Shown here: positions 1 through 10,776 of the stretch, one piece after another | Position numbering within the stretch: position 1 is the first letter of the stretch | How the letters are laid out: each line of letters starts with the position of its first letter | NCBI GenBank assembly: GCA_004123355.1 | Contig: SCHM01000001.1 | Span: 8,132,193-8,196,192 of the forward strand | Direction of reading: 5' to 3' | Origin: Amphirosellinia nigrospora | Lineage: Eukaryota > Ascomycota > Sordariomycetes > Xylariales > Xylariaceae | DNA length: 64,000 bases | The notes under the pieces: model-generated | Database searches by the model: none | Told to the model about the DNA's origin: nothing | Seen by the model: the letters and a program-made list of their open reading frames with translations, nothing else | Position numbers and translations under genes: made by a program

Positions 1-1565
1 GCGACCTTGAGCTCTAGCAAGTGATTCTGCGTCGGGTTCAAGTCGACAGCGTGGATCCTAGCAGGACCTTGGAGTGCATAGGAAAGGATGTTGTCGCCTG
101 CACTAGTGATGGCGAGAACGACATCGTCTGGCTTAAGCTTCAATATACGCTCATCGACACGTGTGTCTTCCCAGGTGAATGCGTAGATGTATTCGTCATT
201 AAACTGAGTGTGCTTCTTTAATTGGTCGTCATAGTATATTCGATAGTGGTGGTTTTGATAGAAGAATGAAGGGAGGGGCAAGTTGGAAGAAAGATTGACA
301 ATAGCAGCGTCGAAAGCCTTGGAGCGAATCTCCGGGCCGCCCTTATGTGTCGTTCGGAACAATGCATCTGAATGATTGGTAGGGTAAAGATACGGCGACT
401 CGGTAACCAATGCATTGACTTTCTCTACAATCTCGTGTGAGAGAGAAGACGAACGCGGCTGCTTGCGTGCGCCTAGCCATATATAGTATGGAATTGCGCC
501 AAGCACATAATTGCGATTGTTGACGTTTAGAACCGTACCGAAACGGTACTCAAGGTAATCACGGCGACCAGGCTCGAGGGCAACCCTATCAATGTCGAAC
601 CACGCACGCCAGAAGGTTCTTCCTATAAAATTCACGTGACGATCAATAAGGCCCCCGGTATAGTTTCTGAAGCTGACATCGACTCGGGATTGAACGTAAA
701 AGTCAACCACGCTGAGAATACCATTCGATGCTAACAGTGAAGCCAAAGAGTCGACCACAGAGTAGTAATCAGGCTGGAATATAGTTAGCACACCCAACAC
801 GAAGTTTAGTGGAACACTTACAATCATGGACAGGCTATAAGACATAGTGATAAGGTCGGCGCCGACATGCCGTGGCTGTTCTTGGGAGAAATAACTACCT
901 TCCGGGGAGCGAGGCCGATCGCTATGGGAGACTGGTTCATGGTCCTCCAAGCGGAACATCCTGGCATCTTGACATACGATTTTCACGTTCGTCCAACCCA
1001 GCCTAGCAAACCGCTTCCGAGCCACTTCACAAAGAGACGGCGAGAAGTCGACTAGGTATACACTATCGAAGAAGGTAGGTACGTCCACAAACTGCGACAT
1101 CGCTTCGATGTTCCAGCCAGTACCACCACCGATCTATATTTCCGGTTAGTAAGAAGTTAACTAGGAGTCGAGTATGGCTACCGACATCAACCCATATTTT
1201 CTTGGTGTTGTTTAAATCAGCTGTTTTGGCCTTGAAGGTGAGCTGGGCAGCTGCTAGGGCGAGCATATCCTCGCGGCCTCTGAGAAGGCGCCTCCTCGTC
1301 GCGTCATATGCGCCAGCCTGCGACTTGTAGAAGCTCTCAAGGGCGTCCTGCTGGTTGCCCTTGCTATTAGCCTCATGCGGCTTGAGGAAGCAAGAATAGA
1401 AGAATAGCCATAGGGACTGGATGAGGTTGGGATTCTCATTGTCTTTGGCTGTTTTGGCGGAAATAATAGAAAAATATGTCCCTGCGAGGAGGAACACTCC
1501 TATTCCTGCTAGGAACAATTTGAGCCCAAGTCGAGGGATAAGATGTTACCACCAAGAAAATCCAT
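1..1565 (-). CDS. BTA1: Betaine lipid synthase (BTA1-like), C-terminus cut off by window edge
   Basis: This is the N-terminal methyltransferase half and the beginning of the second half of a BTA1-type enzyme. The family makes the betaine lipid DGTS from diacylglycerol and S-adenosylmethionine at the ER, and fungi use DGTS to replace phosphatidylcholine under phosphate limitation. After a short hydrophobic N-terminus, the sequence shows the SAM-binding signature VDIGGGTGWNIEAM and then VYLVDFSPSLCEVARKRF. A later segment, EYIYAFTWEDTRVDERILKL, begins the aminocarboxypropyl-transferase (DUF3419) part, which runs off the left edge. I place the start at 1565 because a 44-bp intron (1506-1549) joins it in frame to the rest. 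Further introns are at 1134-1185 (unusual donor GTCGGT) and 774-821. No frameshift is visible. The family assignment is firm; the first exon is inferred. Confidence 0.88.
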
Positions 1566-2811
1566 GATACTCTCTCATTTCTGGAGATGGGTGAACGAGG
1601 TGTAGGGTATGGTTTGACAGTATTGGAATGGTCAGTCCCGCTGGTACATGAGAGAGAAAAATCTCGGCATGAGAGGAGGGGCGGAAGCCAGGATATATAT
1701 CGAACCTATCAAGGAGCCAGACATTGTCCCTTCGTTTTCGTGTCTAGGTCGCATTGAATACAACCGGATCGTTTAGCCAATGCGTGGACAGATGTCGACG
1801 CCGGGTTGCTATGCAAATTGGACGACCGGTCAAACTAGACAGCACGCTTCACAGGCCACATGGAGGGTAAGGTCAAGCTCAGTGTCACTGACTCGATAGG
1901 GCCCTACCAGCTCGAGACCCCACCATCGAGTCTACTATGGTCAAACTCAAGACCGGGATTTGGGTTCATTGGTTGTTATAGGAGCCAATCATTCAGGCCA
2001 CATGTAGCCTCCTCGCAAAGGGGTGGCATGCGTTCGGCCGGAACAAGTTGGGTACAATAATGCGACTCTAGTCAGCGCGTACCTGCGGCACAAAGCTATT
2101 GATAACTGGTGTTATCAGTAGGCTCGAAGGTGGGATGGGCTGGAAACGATGTCGAGCATACGGATTCCTACATGAAGCTTAAGCCAGCGCAGACTCTGAT
2201 CCGGGTGTAGACCCTTGAACCCCTTCAACGCTAGCAGGAAGCATGATGTCTGTCGGCTTTGATTAAGCCACTGGCCAATCGAACAGACTCCCGGTCCCCA
2301 AGTTGTCGCATTTACAGTGTTTAATCACTATTAACCTGTCGACATTTTGCAAGGGGTGGCGACTAAATTTGTTTCTGTTTACAATCAGTAGATCCATCTA
2401 ACTCGGTGTTTAGTCTAAGATAGCGCAATTGCTACAGCTATTGCGGACCGAAGATCGGGGTGCTTCAGCCTAGACAAGCCCCATAGCCCACGTGCTCGAG
2501 AGTCGAGGTGGGAATGGAGCTTCAATCTAACAAGCGTAGGTATTGGGGATGGCTCATGGTCCCATGAGGGCTGCTGATTTGAAAACGAACATCGCATACT
2601 TTGCACTAGGATGCTAACTCGTCTTGAATCTATAATTGATCGGCTCTTGTATCTCTGCGTGACGCAAGTGCCAGGATGCGAACCCTGCACATGTCTATAT
2701 TCGAAGTTTATATTGATGTATAGTCCGCTACGTTTTATTGGCTGACTCGCATTACGACTGCACAACTTTTCGAACATCGGTCGGCGATTCTTTTTTCTTC
2801 TACTTGGGTTA
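1566..2811. other. Intergenic, BTA1 promoter side
   Basis: No convincing gene. Several open frames occur (for example 2415-2777 minus), but none shows a recognisable domain, codon pattern or splice structure. The part next to 1566 should hold the BTA1 promoter. Confidence 0.5.
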
Positions 2812-3620
2812 TTATGGGAGTATGTAGCTCACGCGGCTCATTCCCTTTGACCGGCTAATCTTCTTGACATTGGTTTTGCCGCAAAGCTGAGTGCTGTCGA
2901 CGTGCGTACCTCCGCATGGGTACACTTCAGCGCCGATGATCTTAACGACACGAAACTTCTCATTGTCTGCCATCCCCATCGCCTTTCTGTCGGGTATCAG
3001 TCTTTCCAATCCATTCGTTCTGAAATCCTCTTCGTCCCAGAAGTCTATCTCGACTGGCATGTCTTTGTTCACATATTCATCGACACGCGCTTGTATAGAA
3101 TCCTTCCATTTCCCTTCAATTAGACCTTGAAACTCGCAAGACGCCGAGTCGGGAAAGTGGGAAGCTTTCAGCTCGTCGAAATTGGCGACTTCATTTTCAA
3201 GCAGATGCCGAACCGCTGCGCCGAGAACATGGCCCGCAGTATGGTAACGCGAATAGAGAATACGTTTCTCAGTGTCGATCGTTTGCGTGACTGAATCGCC
3301 GGCTTTGAAATGCGACGATCCGTCGCTGAATCGGCCAAGGTGAAGTACTTCTCCTTCAGTTATTACGTTCATGCGAACAGCTGACACATCAAAACTCGCC
3401 CAGAGGCGGCTCTGATCACTCCAACATCCGACGGTTGACCGCCGCCTTGAGGGTGAAATATAGTTTTCTCTGTGACAACGACATGATCCTCCTCGCTGGC
3501 ATTCTTGAATAGAACTCTATTTGCTTCCTCGAGTGATGCAACTGATCTCACTGCCTGGACCACCGTCTGCAAGCTGTGAAGCTTGGCGTTGTGTTGAAAA
3601 GCAAGAAAAGTGCGTTGCAT
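2812..3620 (-). CDS. AlaX-like alanyl-tRNA editing protein, one frameshift
   Basis: This is a free-standing relative of the alanyl-tRNA synthetase editing domain, which hydrolyses mischarged Ser- or Gly-tRNA(Ala). The N-terminal part carries the family signature FHPQGGGQPSD. The C-terminal part carries the zinc-binding motifs HTAGH and CGGTH, and the protein ends with the typical KISRSKGMSRVSYILP tail. The two parts are in different frames that meet near 3390-3420. One missing base in the run GGG would join them as one protein of about 270 residues. The start at 3620 (MQRTFLAFQ) leaves a normal N-terminus. I read this as one gene with a sequence error; true inactivation cannot be excluded. 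Confidence 0.85.
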
Positions 3621-4011
3621 AGTGCCTATCGGAGGTTTAGAATCAAGCTGGTTCGCATATGATGATTATTGAAAGACGTGCGCGAGATTATTTTGTGATG
3701 CTCTCTTATTGCGGAATATCTCGGTTGGCCAACGAAGTGGTTGATGGAAGCATGAAGAAAATGGCGCCCTTCAAGTGGGGCCGTTGATGACAAGTTGGCC
3801 ACTCATAGCTGAGACAGTTAGTGCAGGTCTCCAAAATGACCCATACTGCTGGTTGTGATTTCAAGCTGTATAGTGTAACTGTAGTTATCTGGTCGCGATC
3901 GTAATCTGAATTGTGAATCGCTCCATTACACATAGATTTAGTATCAAGTTGGTTGGTAGCCTAAGGACGCAGGTAAACCTCATGGCGTTGACTAATTCCA
4001 GAGCGTTCTCC
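3621..4011. other. Short intergenic gap between the AlaX-like gene and VPS28
   Basis: About 390 bases between two genes on the minus strand. It should hold the VPS28 3' end and the AlaX-like promoter. I see no further gene. Confidence 0.5.
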
Positions 4012-4840
4012 TTAAAGGGCATTCTTAAAACCGACATAGGCAGAGTTGATATCTAGCTCGAGTTCCCGAGCTTGATGCTCTGACAGTTCTTCGGTGGCCT
4101 TCATCTGGTTCAAGGTTATAAGCCACTGGATGATCTTGCCCCTATTGTCGAAATCTCGGTCGGTGACTTTGTTGGCGCTTTGGATGATGTCTGTCAACAG
4201 AGGATGCAGCTGATCCTTGGCAAGAAGACCAAGCCGAAGCGCGTCTAAAAATGTGATGAAATCTTCGGTTGCCTTTAAAATGAGCTGTCCAGACTTGCTG
4301 TCTGCAGCGACTACCGGCTGAGGTGCCGAACCCGTCGACGCTGTGACGGCTGTTGAAGGCATGCCGACCTTAAGCCGCTCTGTTGCCCGGGGTACCTCGA
4401 GCTATGTCAATGTGAGCATATCGACGTACGACTTTGGGTTCCAGGACGTTGTGGCTTACATCCCATTCAGCCTTGAACTCTTCAAGACCGACGAATGCTT
4501 TGGCTACAGTCTCATCGGCCAAGATAGATTTATACTGCTTCAGAGAACGTTCGCATATTTCAGTATAGTCAGATTCAGGAATCGCATCCTTGAGAAATGC
4601 CCTTTCGAGTTCGTCTAAAGTGACGATGATGGAGAATATCTCAGCGAGAGAATCCTGTAAATCGCGCTCGGCCCGCGTCTCAGTAAGTTTTACTTCCTGT
4701 TCTCTGTTAGCCAACATGGTTTTATCGATGGCTTGGGAGTTGTCCGTGAATCGCACTTCGTCAAGATTTATTGTTGCGGAAAGAGCCGTGTTTGGTACAT
4801 AACTGTGAGGCGTTGGGGCATACGCCTGCCTGGATGCCAT
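4012..4840 (-). CDS. VPS28: ESCRT-I subunit VPS28, one frameshift
   Basis: VPS28 is a core subunit of ESCRT-I, which sorts ubiquitinated membrane cargo into multivesicular endosomes. The N-terminal half (from MASRQAYAP) contains the coiled core domain that binds Vps23 and Vps37. The C-terminal half shows the four-helix domain that recruits ESCRT-II, with the hallmark stretches FLDALRLGLLAKDQLHP and NRGKIIQWLITLNQMKATEE. The halves lie in different frames. Around 4387 the run CCCCGGG appears to carry one extra G; without it the linker reads RGTPATERLKVGMPST, which is normal for fungal VPS28. No intron is seen. The gene is divergent from NOC2, with about 400 bp between them. Confidence 0.93.
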
Positions 4841-5248
4841 TTTCGAGAAAGATATATAAATTGCTTGTAGTATCAATGAGGTGGTGAAAGCGGGTTGGAC
4901 GTAGTTCGGGTCAACACGCCTATGGCTCTAATAATAAATAGATTATGGCCTCTTCGGGAAATGGTAAGCTATGGGTTGTTGGATCTATGAGAGCATCATG
5001 CACGCAAACTCCCCAAGCAGTTAGCAAGTATCAACAAGGTACCGATAAGCGTGAACCTTGACATGCTTATTAGGACTAGTTTGTTAAGATAAGGCACCCC
5101 ACGATAAGCCCCACTAAAATCTCTACAGTTTTACCTCGAGTTGCAGCACTGATTGGAAGCAATTGACCAGCCAACCTGGACCTTCGAAGACAACCACATC
5201 GAAGCTCAACAGAATCCCACGGCTGTTGCTGTTGGCCATTCGATAACC
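4841..5248. promoter_or_regulatory. Divergent promoter region VPS28 / NOC2
   Basis: About 400 bp separate two divergent start codons, so both promoters must lie here. I see no specific factor site that I can support. Confidence 0.5.
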
Positions 5249-7584
5249 ATGGCCGGTGCGAAGAAAAACTTCAAGGCTACCAAGAAGTTCGAGCAAAAGC
5301 ACCTCAAGAATGTGTTGGAGAAGCGAAAAGCTGGCGCAAAAATAAAACAGCAACACCAGCTCAAGGCGAAGAAGCAAGTCCGGAAAGCAACAGATGCCGA
5401 GTTCTTCAAGGGCCCCGAGGATGCCGAGAAGACGGCCAAGGCGAAGTCTTCTAAGACCGCCAATGTCAACGAGATGAGCGTCGACGATTTTTCGGCGGAG
5501 GCTTCGAGATCGTCGACAAAGCCCCCAAAGCGAACAAGCCGTCCAAGAAACTCGGGAAGCGCAAGAGAGACGAGCCACAACCTAGCCAATCCGACGACGG
5601 TTCAAGTGACGATCTCGAAATCTCCGACGCTGAACAGCCCGTGGCAAGCGACAGCGAGGAGGATGACGATAACCAGCTTGATGACGATGGCCTCGGGATG
5701 AGCAAGGATGCCATGGAGGCTCTCGCCAAAGACGACCCCGACTTTTACAAATTCTTGAAAGAGAACGACCCGGATGCCCTGGATTTCGATGATGCAGACC
5801 TTGCCGAGGTGGATGAACTGAGTGCAAGTGAAGAGGACTCACCCAAGAAGAAGCGAAAGAAGTCCGCGCAGCCAGACGTAGCAAAACCACTGGCACAAGA
5901 CAATGAACTTACACAAGAGATGGTTGCACGCTGGAAAGCATCGATTATAGAGAACCACTCTCTCAAAGCTGCGAGACAAGTGGTCCTCGCTTTTCGATCC
6001 GCAGCGCACTTAAATGAAGATGATGACGACAAGGAGAGGAAGCAATATTATACCATATCCAATCCTGAAGTCTTTCACGATGTTGTCGTCGTCGCGCTGA
6101 AGCAGATACCCGAGGTCCTACAACATCATATTCCCGTCAAGGAATCAGCTGCTGGCAAGGTCTATATACCAACAGAATCAAAGAAGTTCAAACCATTATC
6201 AATGCTACTACGAAGCTTCTCCTCCTCCATCCTCCACATCCTCCCCACACTGTCTGATGATGCCACCCTCAAGCTTACGCTTTCAGCTTTAACCCCCTGG
6301 TTCCATATCTTTTGACCTTCCGGAAACTATTAAAAAACCTCATTAAGACAGTGGTTAGCTTTTGGTCACAGACTACTAGCAGCAACACTACGAGGATCAC
6401 AGCCTTCCTCGTCCTTCGCCGACTTGTGGTTATCGGAGACAAGGGGATTCGGGAAGCAGTTCTCAAAGCAACATATCAGGGATTAATAGCCGGATCGCGT
6501 GTGACCAACGTCAACACGGTTCAGGGCATCAACCTCATGAAGAACTCGGCAGCCGAGCTATGGGTTTTGACCAAAGCATAGGCTACACAACAGCCTACAA
6601 TTTCATCCGACAATTAGCTATCCATCTCCGAAACAGTATTGTTCACAACCAAAATGACTCGTACAAGCACGTCTACAACTGGCAGTACATTCATTCTTTA
6701 GACTTCTGGTCGAATGTTCTGTCGGAACATTGTAATTCGATCAGGGAAGCTGAAGCCGGCAAAGAGTCTCAGCTTAGACTTTTGATTTATCCCCTGGTTC
6801 AAGTTACTCTTGGCGCCATGCGCCTTATTCCCACAGCTACTTATTTTCCTCTACGTTTTCATATGATTCGATCGCTTCTAAGAATATCGAGGGCGACTGG
6901 TACTTATATTCCACTCGCCTCCGTTCTTCTGGAAGTACTTAATTCCGCAGAGATGAGAAGGTCCCCGAAGCAAGCTACTCTCAAGGCTCTTGACTTCCAT
7001 GTCGCCTACAAAGCGCCAAAATCGTATCTACGTACACGTATATATCAAGATGGGGTCGGCGACCAAGTAGTAGATCTCTTCGCCGAGTACTTTGTGTTGT
7101 GGTCAACTAATATTGCATTCCCTGAATTTGCGCTGCCCGTTATTATCATGCTGAAACGCTGGCTTAAACAATCGAGGAAGAAGGCTTCCGGAAATAATAA
7201 CGGCAAGCTACGCTCTGGTATTGTGCTCCTTGTACAGAAGCTAGAAGCCAGCGCCAAGTTCATCGAGGAGAAACGGGCCAAGGTAGACTTCGCACCTCGA
7301 GACCGAGCACAGGTTGATGCTTTCCTGAAAGATTTCCCCTGGAGAAGACACCCGTGGGTGCCTATGTGGTAGCGCAACGGAAAGCGGGCGCAGAGAAAGC
7401 AAAAATGATGGAAGAGGCGCGGAAGGAAGATGAACGCAAGCGGAAAGAGGAGCAGGAGGCTCTTAAAGAAAACACTATCGGAATGGATAGTGAGGATGAA
7501 GACGAGGAAATGAATGATCTGGATGAGGATGAAGACGAAGATGAGGAAGAGGAAGAGGGGTCTTCTGATGGAGATGACGAATGA
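5249..7584 (+). CDS. NOC2: Nucleolar complex protein NOC2, four frameshifts
   Basis: NOC2 acts in the nucleolus with NOC1 and NOC3 to mature and export pre-60S ribosomal particles. The start at 5249 gives MAGAKKNFKATKKFEQKHLK, followed by a Lys-rich and then acidic N-terminus. The conserved Noc2 domain follows (for example YPLVQVTLGAMRLIPTATYF and the later ALPVIIMLKRWLKQSRKK). The end is a coiled Lys/Glu segment and a very acidic tail. The protein is interrupted four times, near 5490 (T run), 6295 (C run), 6563 (G run) and 7341 (GG). At each place restoring one missing base continues the family sequence exactly. Restored length is about 775 residues. No intron is visible. The breaks look like sequence errors. 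Confidence 0.93.
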
Positions 7585-8263
7585 AGTAGCGTTACCGGAT
7601 GAATAATCGAATGTGTTCTGTTGCAGTTGTTGACGCTAGATCGTTATGCGCGAGAAGCCGAGCGCCAGCCTAAAACGAGGCTAGTCCGGTGCGGCGCAGG
7701 CATGAGAACTTCATCCCTAGAGTGTACTGATCCATCTCCGCAACCCGACGATTTTATATTGTGATGTCCCCTGATTGGTTGAGAGTTACTTTTTGTTGTC
7801 TTAACATAACTTTCGACACCCTGGCAAATCCGCACGAAGACGCCACGTTGTTGATGATGTAAAGAGCGAGGGATGATAACTTATAATTGCGTGTGTCTCG
7901 GCAAAATCACCCGCCACCGGTCCCGATCTAAATCTAATGGACGTCCCCTTGGGATGAGTACTTCTAGTTGTTTTAGTTAGGGTAGCCCGACTAGCTTACA
8001 AACCAAATCGCCCGCTGAGATGGACGAACAACGATAAAAACACTGTTTCACATTACGCGCGAAGGTGACTGACTTATGGAGTTCCCCGAATGCCGTTTGC
8101 CTCATGTTGAAGTTCCGAATCTCTATATATAAAAGAGTACGATCATTCCAGCACCAGAAATTAGATTCTCTAAGCACCATCGCAAAACGACCTCTTCATC
8201 ACAACTTAAACCAACCAAAGCTTTGCCCTCCGTCTCGATCCGGTAACTTTCAGCATCAGCAAA
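7585..8263. other. Intergenic, promoter of the DUF1857 gene
   Basis: About 680 bp. A TATATATAA stretch near 8124 lies some 140 bp before the next start codon and may belong to its promoter. Nothing else is recognisable. Confidence 0.4.
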
Positions 8264-8920
8264 ATGATTACCTTCAACCTTGCCTACACCGCACCCGTCA
8301 ACAAGGCTGGTGCCACGCCTGCTTTGACCCAGTCCTCAAGTCTGGGAAGGGCTCAAGCTCAAAGTGCGGCAGGCTCAAGACTTTGTCTCTGCCATCACTC
8401 AATGCGAAGTCCTTTCAGAGGAGACATTGCCCGCTGGCGAATTACAGGTTACACGCCAGGTGAAGTTTGCTCCCACTGCAACTCATACGGCCGATAAGTT
8501 AGTCAAGGAAGTGTGCGGTATGTAACGCAGGAACCAGTTTCCCTTGACTCGGCGGCAACGAGCCCTTTCTTGATCCTTGCGATGTTTGCTAATTATGCTT
8601 TATAGTGCACTACGCGCCCTGCCGCGTAGCGTTTCATCAAGAAGACGGCAGCACTATCACTAATATCATAAGCAAAGGCCAGGACGGCGAATTGCTCATG
8701 ACCTATGTGTTTGAATGGCGCCACTCTGATGTGGCTGAGGGAAGCGACAAAGCCGCAGAGATCGAGGCGGCCCACTGGGAGGTTAGTTGTATCCCGACAT
8801 TTGGAAATTACCTCCGCACTAGGGGTCTTGGCTAACAAGGTGCTTCAGATGGCGAAAGTGGCCGTCGAGAGCAGCATCGACGCCATCCGTCGCCTGGTCG
8901 TCGAGGGAAAGATCCAGTGA
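8264..8920 (+). CDS. DUF1857 / AtaL-like SRPBCC-fold protein, one frameshift
   Basis: This is a small cytosolic protein of the DUF1857 family, which adopts a START/SRPBCC-like ligand-binding fold. Relatives occur throughout fungi and some (AtaL) lie in secondary-metabolite clusters, but the biochemical role is mostly unknown. Exons are 8264-8517, 8606-8781 and 8849-8920, with clean GT..AG borders and compatible phases. Diagnostic stretches are CEVLSEETLPAGELQVTR, YAPCRVAFHQEDGSTITNII and LLMTYVFEWRHSDVAEGS; the protein ends SSIDAIRRLVVEGKIQ. One extra base near 8333 shifts the first exon; removing it gives about 155 residues. No biosynthetic genes are nearby, so a cluster role is not supported. 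Confidence 0.85.
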
Positions 8921-9078
8921 ATATGGGACTCATTTGCCGCACATGTACTGCGGTATTGCAGCTCGGCCTTACTGCCGGCTAATACTTTATGTCGATAGAT
9001 CAAATGAACAAGCATTGAAGGTGGACAAATGACTTCATATGGTACGCCTAGAGAGCCTATAGCTCAATTCAAAGGTTG

Positions 9079-10025
9079 TCATTCCCTTGATATACTTACA
9101 ATGCCCCCCTCCCTTTGTGTGTTTATCGCTACGCGACTGTTGAATGACCCAGTGTTCGCCCGTTCTCGCGGATGACTTGATCCATGCCTTGCTTCCCTTG
9201 CTTCGAAGTTACGCAGATCCCATCTTTTGCGCAATCTGCTCCCTGGAATATTTCTGATCCTCTTCTGGCCCCCATATCTTGGCATTTGCCACGTCTCGCC
9301 ATTTGTCCGCCATTCGTGTTCCAGCATCCCCAACTCATGTATGTCGTGCCAATAGCCCATGAACCACACGGCCTCGCGCTTGACGCCTTCCTCGCGGAAC
9401 CCGATGTGACCATACAGTCGCTTCGCGCCCGGGTTCCAACTGTAGCAAGATATCTCGACACGATGCATCCTCGCAAAGCCGAATGCCCAGTCCAGGGCCC
9501 AGGCGATCGCTTCCGTGCCATAGCCCTTACGCTGGTATCTCGATGAGATCGAGATGCTTAGGAAAGTGTTGCCGTGCTGGATCTGCCGCTCCTCGGGCTC
9601 TGTAAAGAAATTCAAGGTCAAAGATTGCTGCTTGCTTATAGCGAAAAGTCGACTTATTTGCACGGTGCCTTCTTTAAGAGCAGAATATTTTGCCAAATTA
9701 GGAACGACTTACTGCTTAGCGAGAGGACCCCAATTGGAATAGCATCTTCAAAACCAGTCACATCCCGTAGCAATATGTACATGGCCAAAAGCTTGCGGGA
9801 TGCCATGGTCTTGGTAATTGAGCTCATTTGCAGTCTCGTGAAGCCAACTGGAAGCGACGTATCAAAGTTTAAAGTTCCGCTGGGCAACAACATTAGATCA
9901 CTTGGGTATATAGAGACGGCGGAGAGCCGAGCTCACGGTTCTTTCAGTAGCTCGTAGAGAAAGTCTTCATGCTCATGGTCTCCGATGGGGACAAATTTCA
10001 AGCACTTAGATTCATATACATCCAT
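9079..10025 (-). CDS. GNAT-family N-acetyltransferase
   Basis: This is an acetyltransferase that should use acetyl-CoA; the substrate cannot be told. Three exons (10025-9937, 9879-9713, 9599-9079) join in frame to 258 residues with no frameshift. The acetyl-CoA pyrophosphate-binding loop is RYQRKGYGTEAI. The following segment RVEISCYSWNPGAKRLYGHIGFREEG is typical of the RimJ/RimL-like branch, which often modifies protein N-termini or small metabolites. The last 60 residues after LGMLEHEWR are basic, unlike the core, and may be an extended tail. The gene is convergent with the DUF1857 gene, with about 160 bp between the stops. Confidence 0.85.
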
Positions 10026-10776
10026 GACGGTTTATCGATATCTACAATATTTTCAAGAATAGAGAAGGGTTGGCGGTGTGGTTGAGGATGGAGCAGTCAT
10101 TCCCAGCTCGTAGATATCGTTCTTAGGCTTGGCAGGGCGGGGTCGGCAATAGTATTACAAGGGGGATGAATAAGGATCCGTCCAGAATCCATGTACTAAG
10201 TAAGTAAAGTCGATATTTATTTTCTGTTGTTTTATTTCAATTTGCTCTATCACAAGTTCCTATCCGCTGCTAATATCTGCCGTCATTAGACGAGGAATGA
10301 AAAGCTCACTGGCGCATTTATGCAATATCCTTGACAGACTGACTAGATATAAGAAACCGGGGAATTATAAAGTAGCATTTGCAGAGGTATGAAGCTTCTC
10401 TGATTGTGATGGCCGACTATCTAGTCATTTACATTAGCTTCATGCCTACATGGCGTGTGGCTTGTCAAGGGGCGTTATTAGGAGGGCAATGTGGCTCAGC
10501 AAGTAGAGCTAGGTGTCAAAGTACTCTTGCCTTTGTCTGAAAATTCCCAGATCCGGAAACACATAATCAAAAGAAGATATATGTCAAAGAGAATGAGGGG
10601 GCAGAGGCGATGAGATTGGAGCCGTCACAAGGTCATGCTTCCAGTATTTGGGCGCTATTGTATCCATAGTAGTTAGATGCCGTAAAGATCTGACAGCAAC
10701 TACGTTCATTGACTTCTTGAATGGAGTGAGTTGAAGTCGAATGTGATACTTCTTGCGATAATAATCTATAGTTATC
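10026..10776. other. Intergenic between GNAT gene and OTU-like gene
   Basis: About 750 bp between divergent genes. It must contain both promoters; I see no other feature. Confidence 0.4.

Noticed and set aside
5123-5896. Long minus-strand open frames opposite NOC2
   Set aside because: Low-complexity Leu/Ser mirror of the Lys/Glu-rich NOC2 N-terminus; no family features.
5249-7584. Programmed ribosomal frameshifting in NOC2
   Set aside because: Four slips in one gene and similar slips in many unrelated genes argue for sequence error, not a programmed signal.
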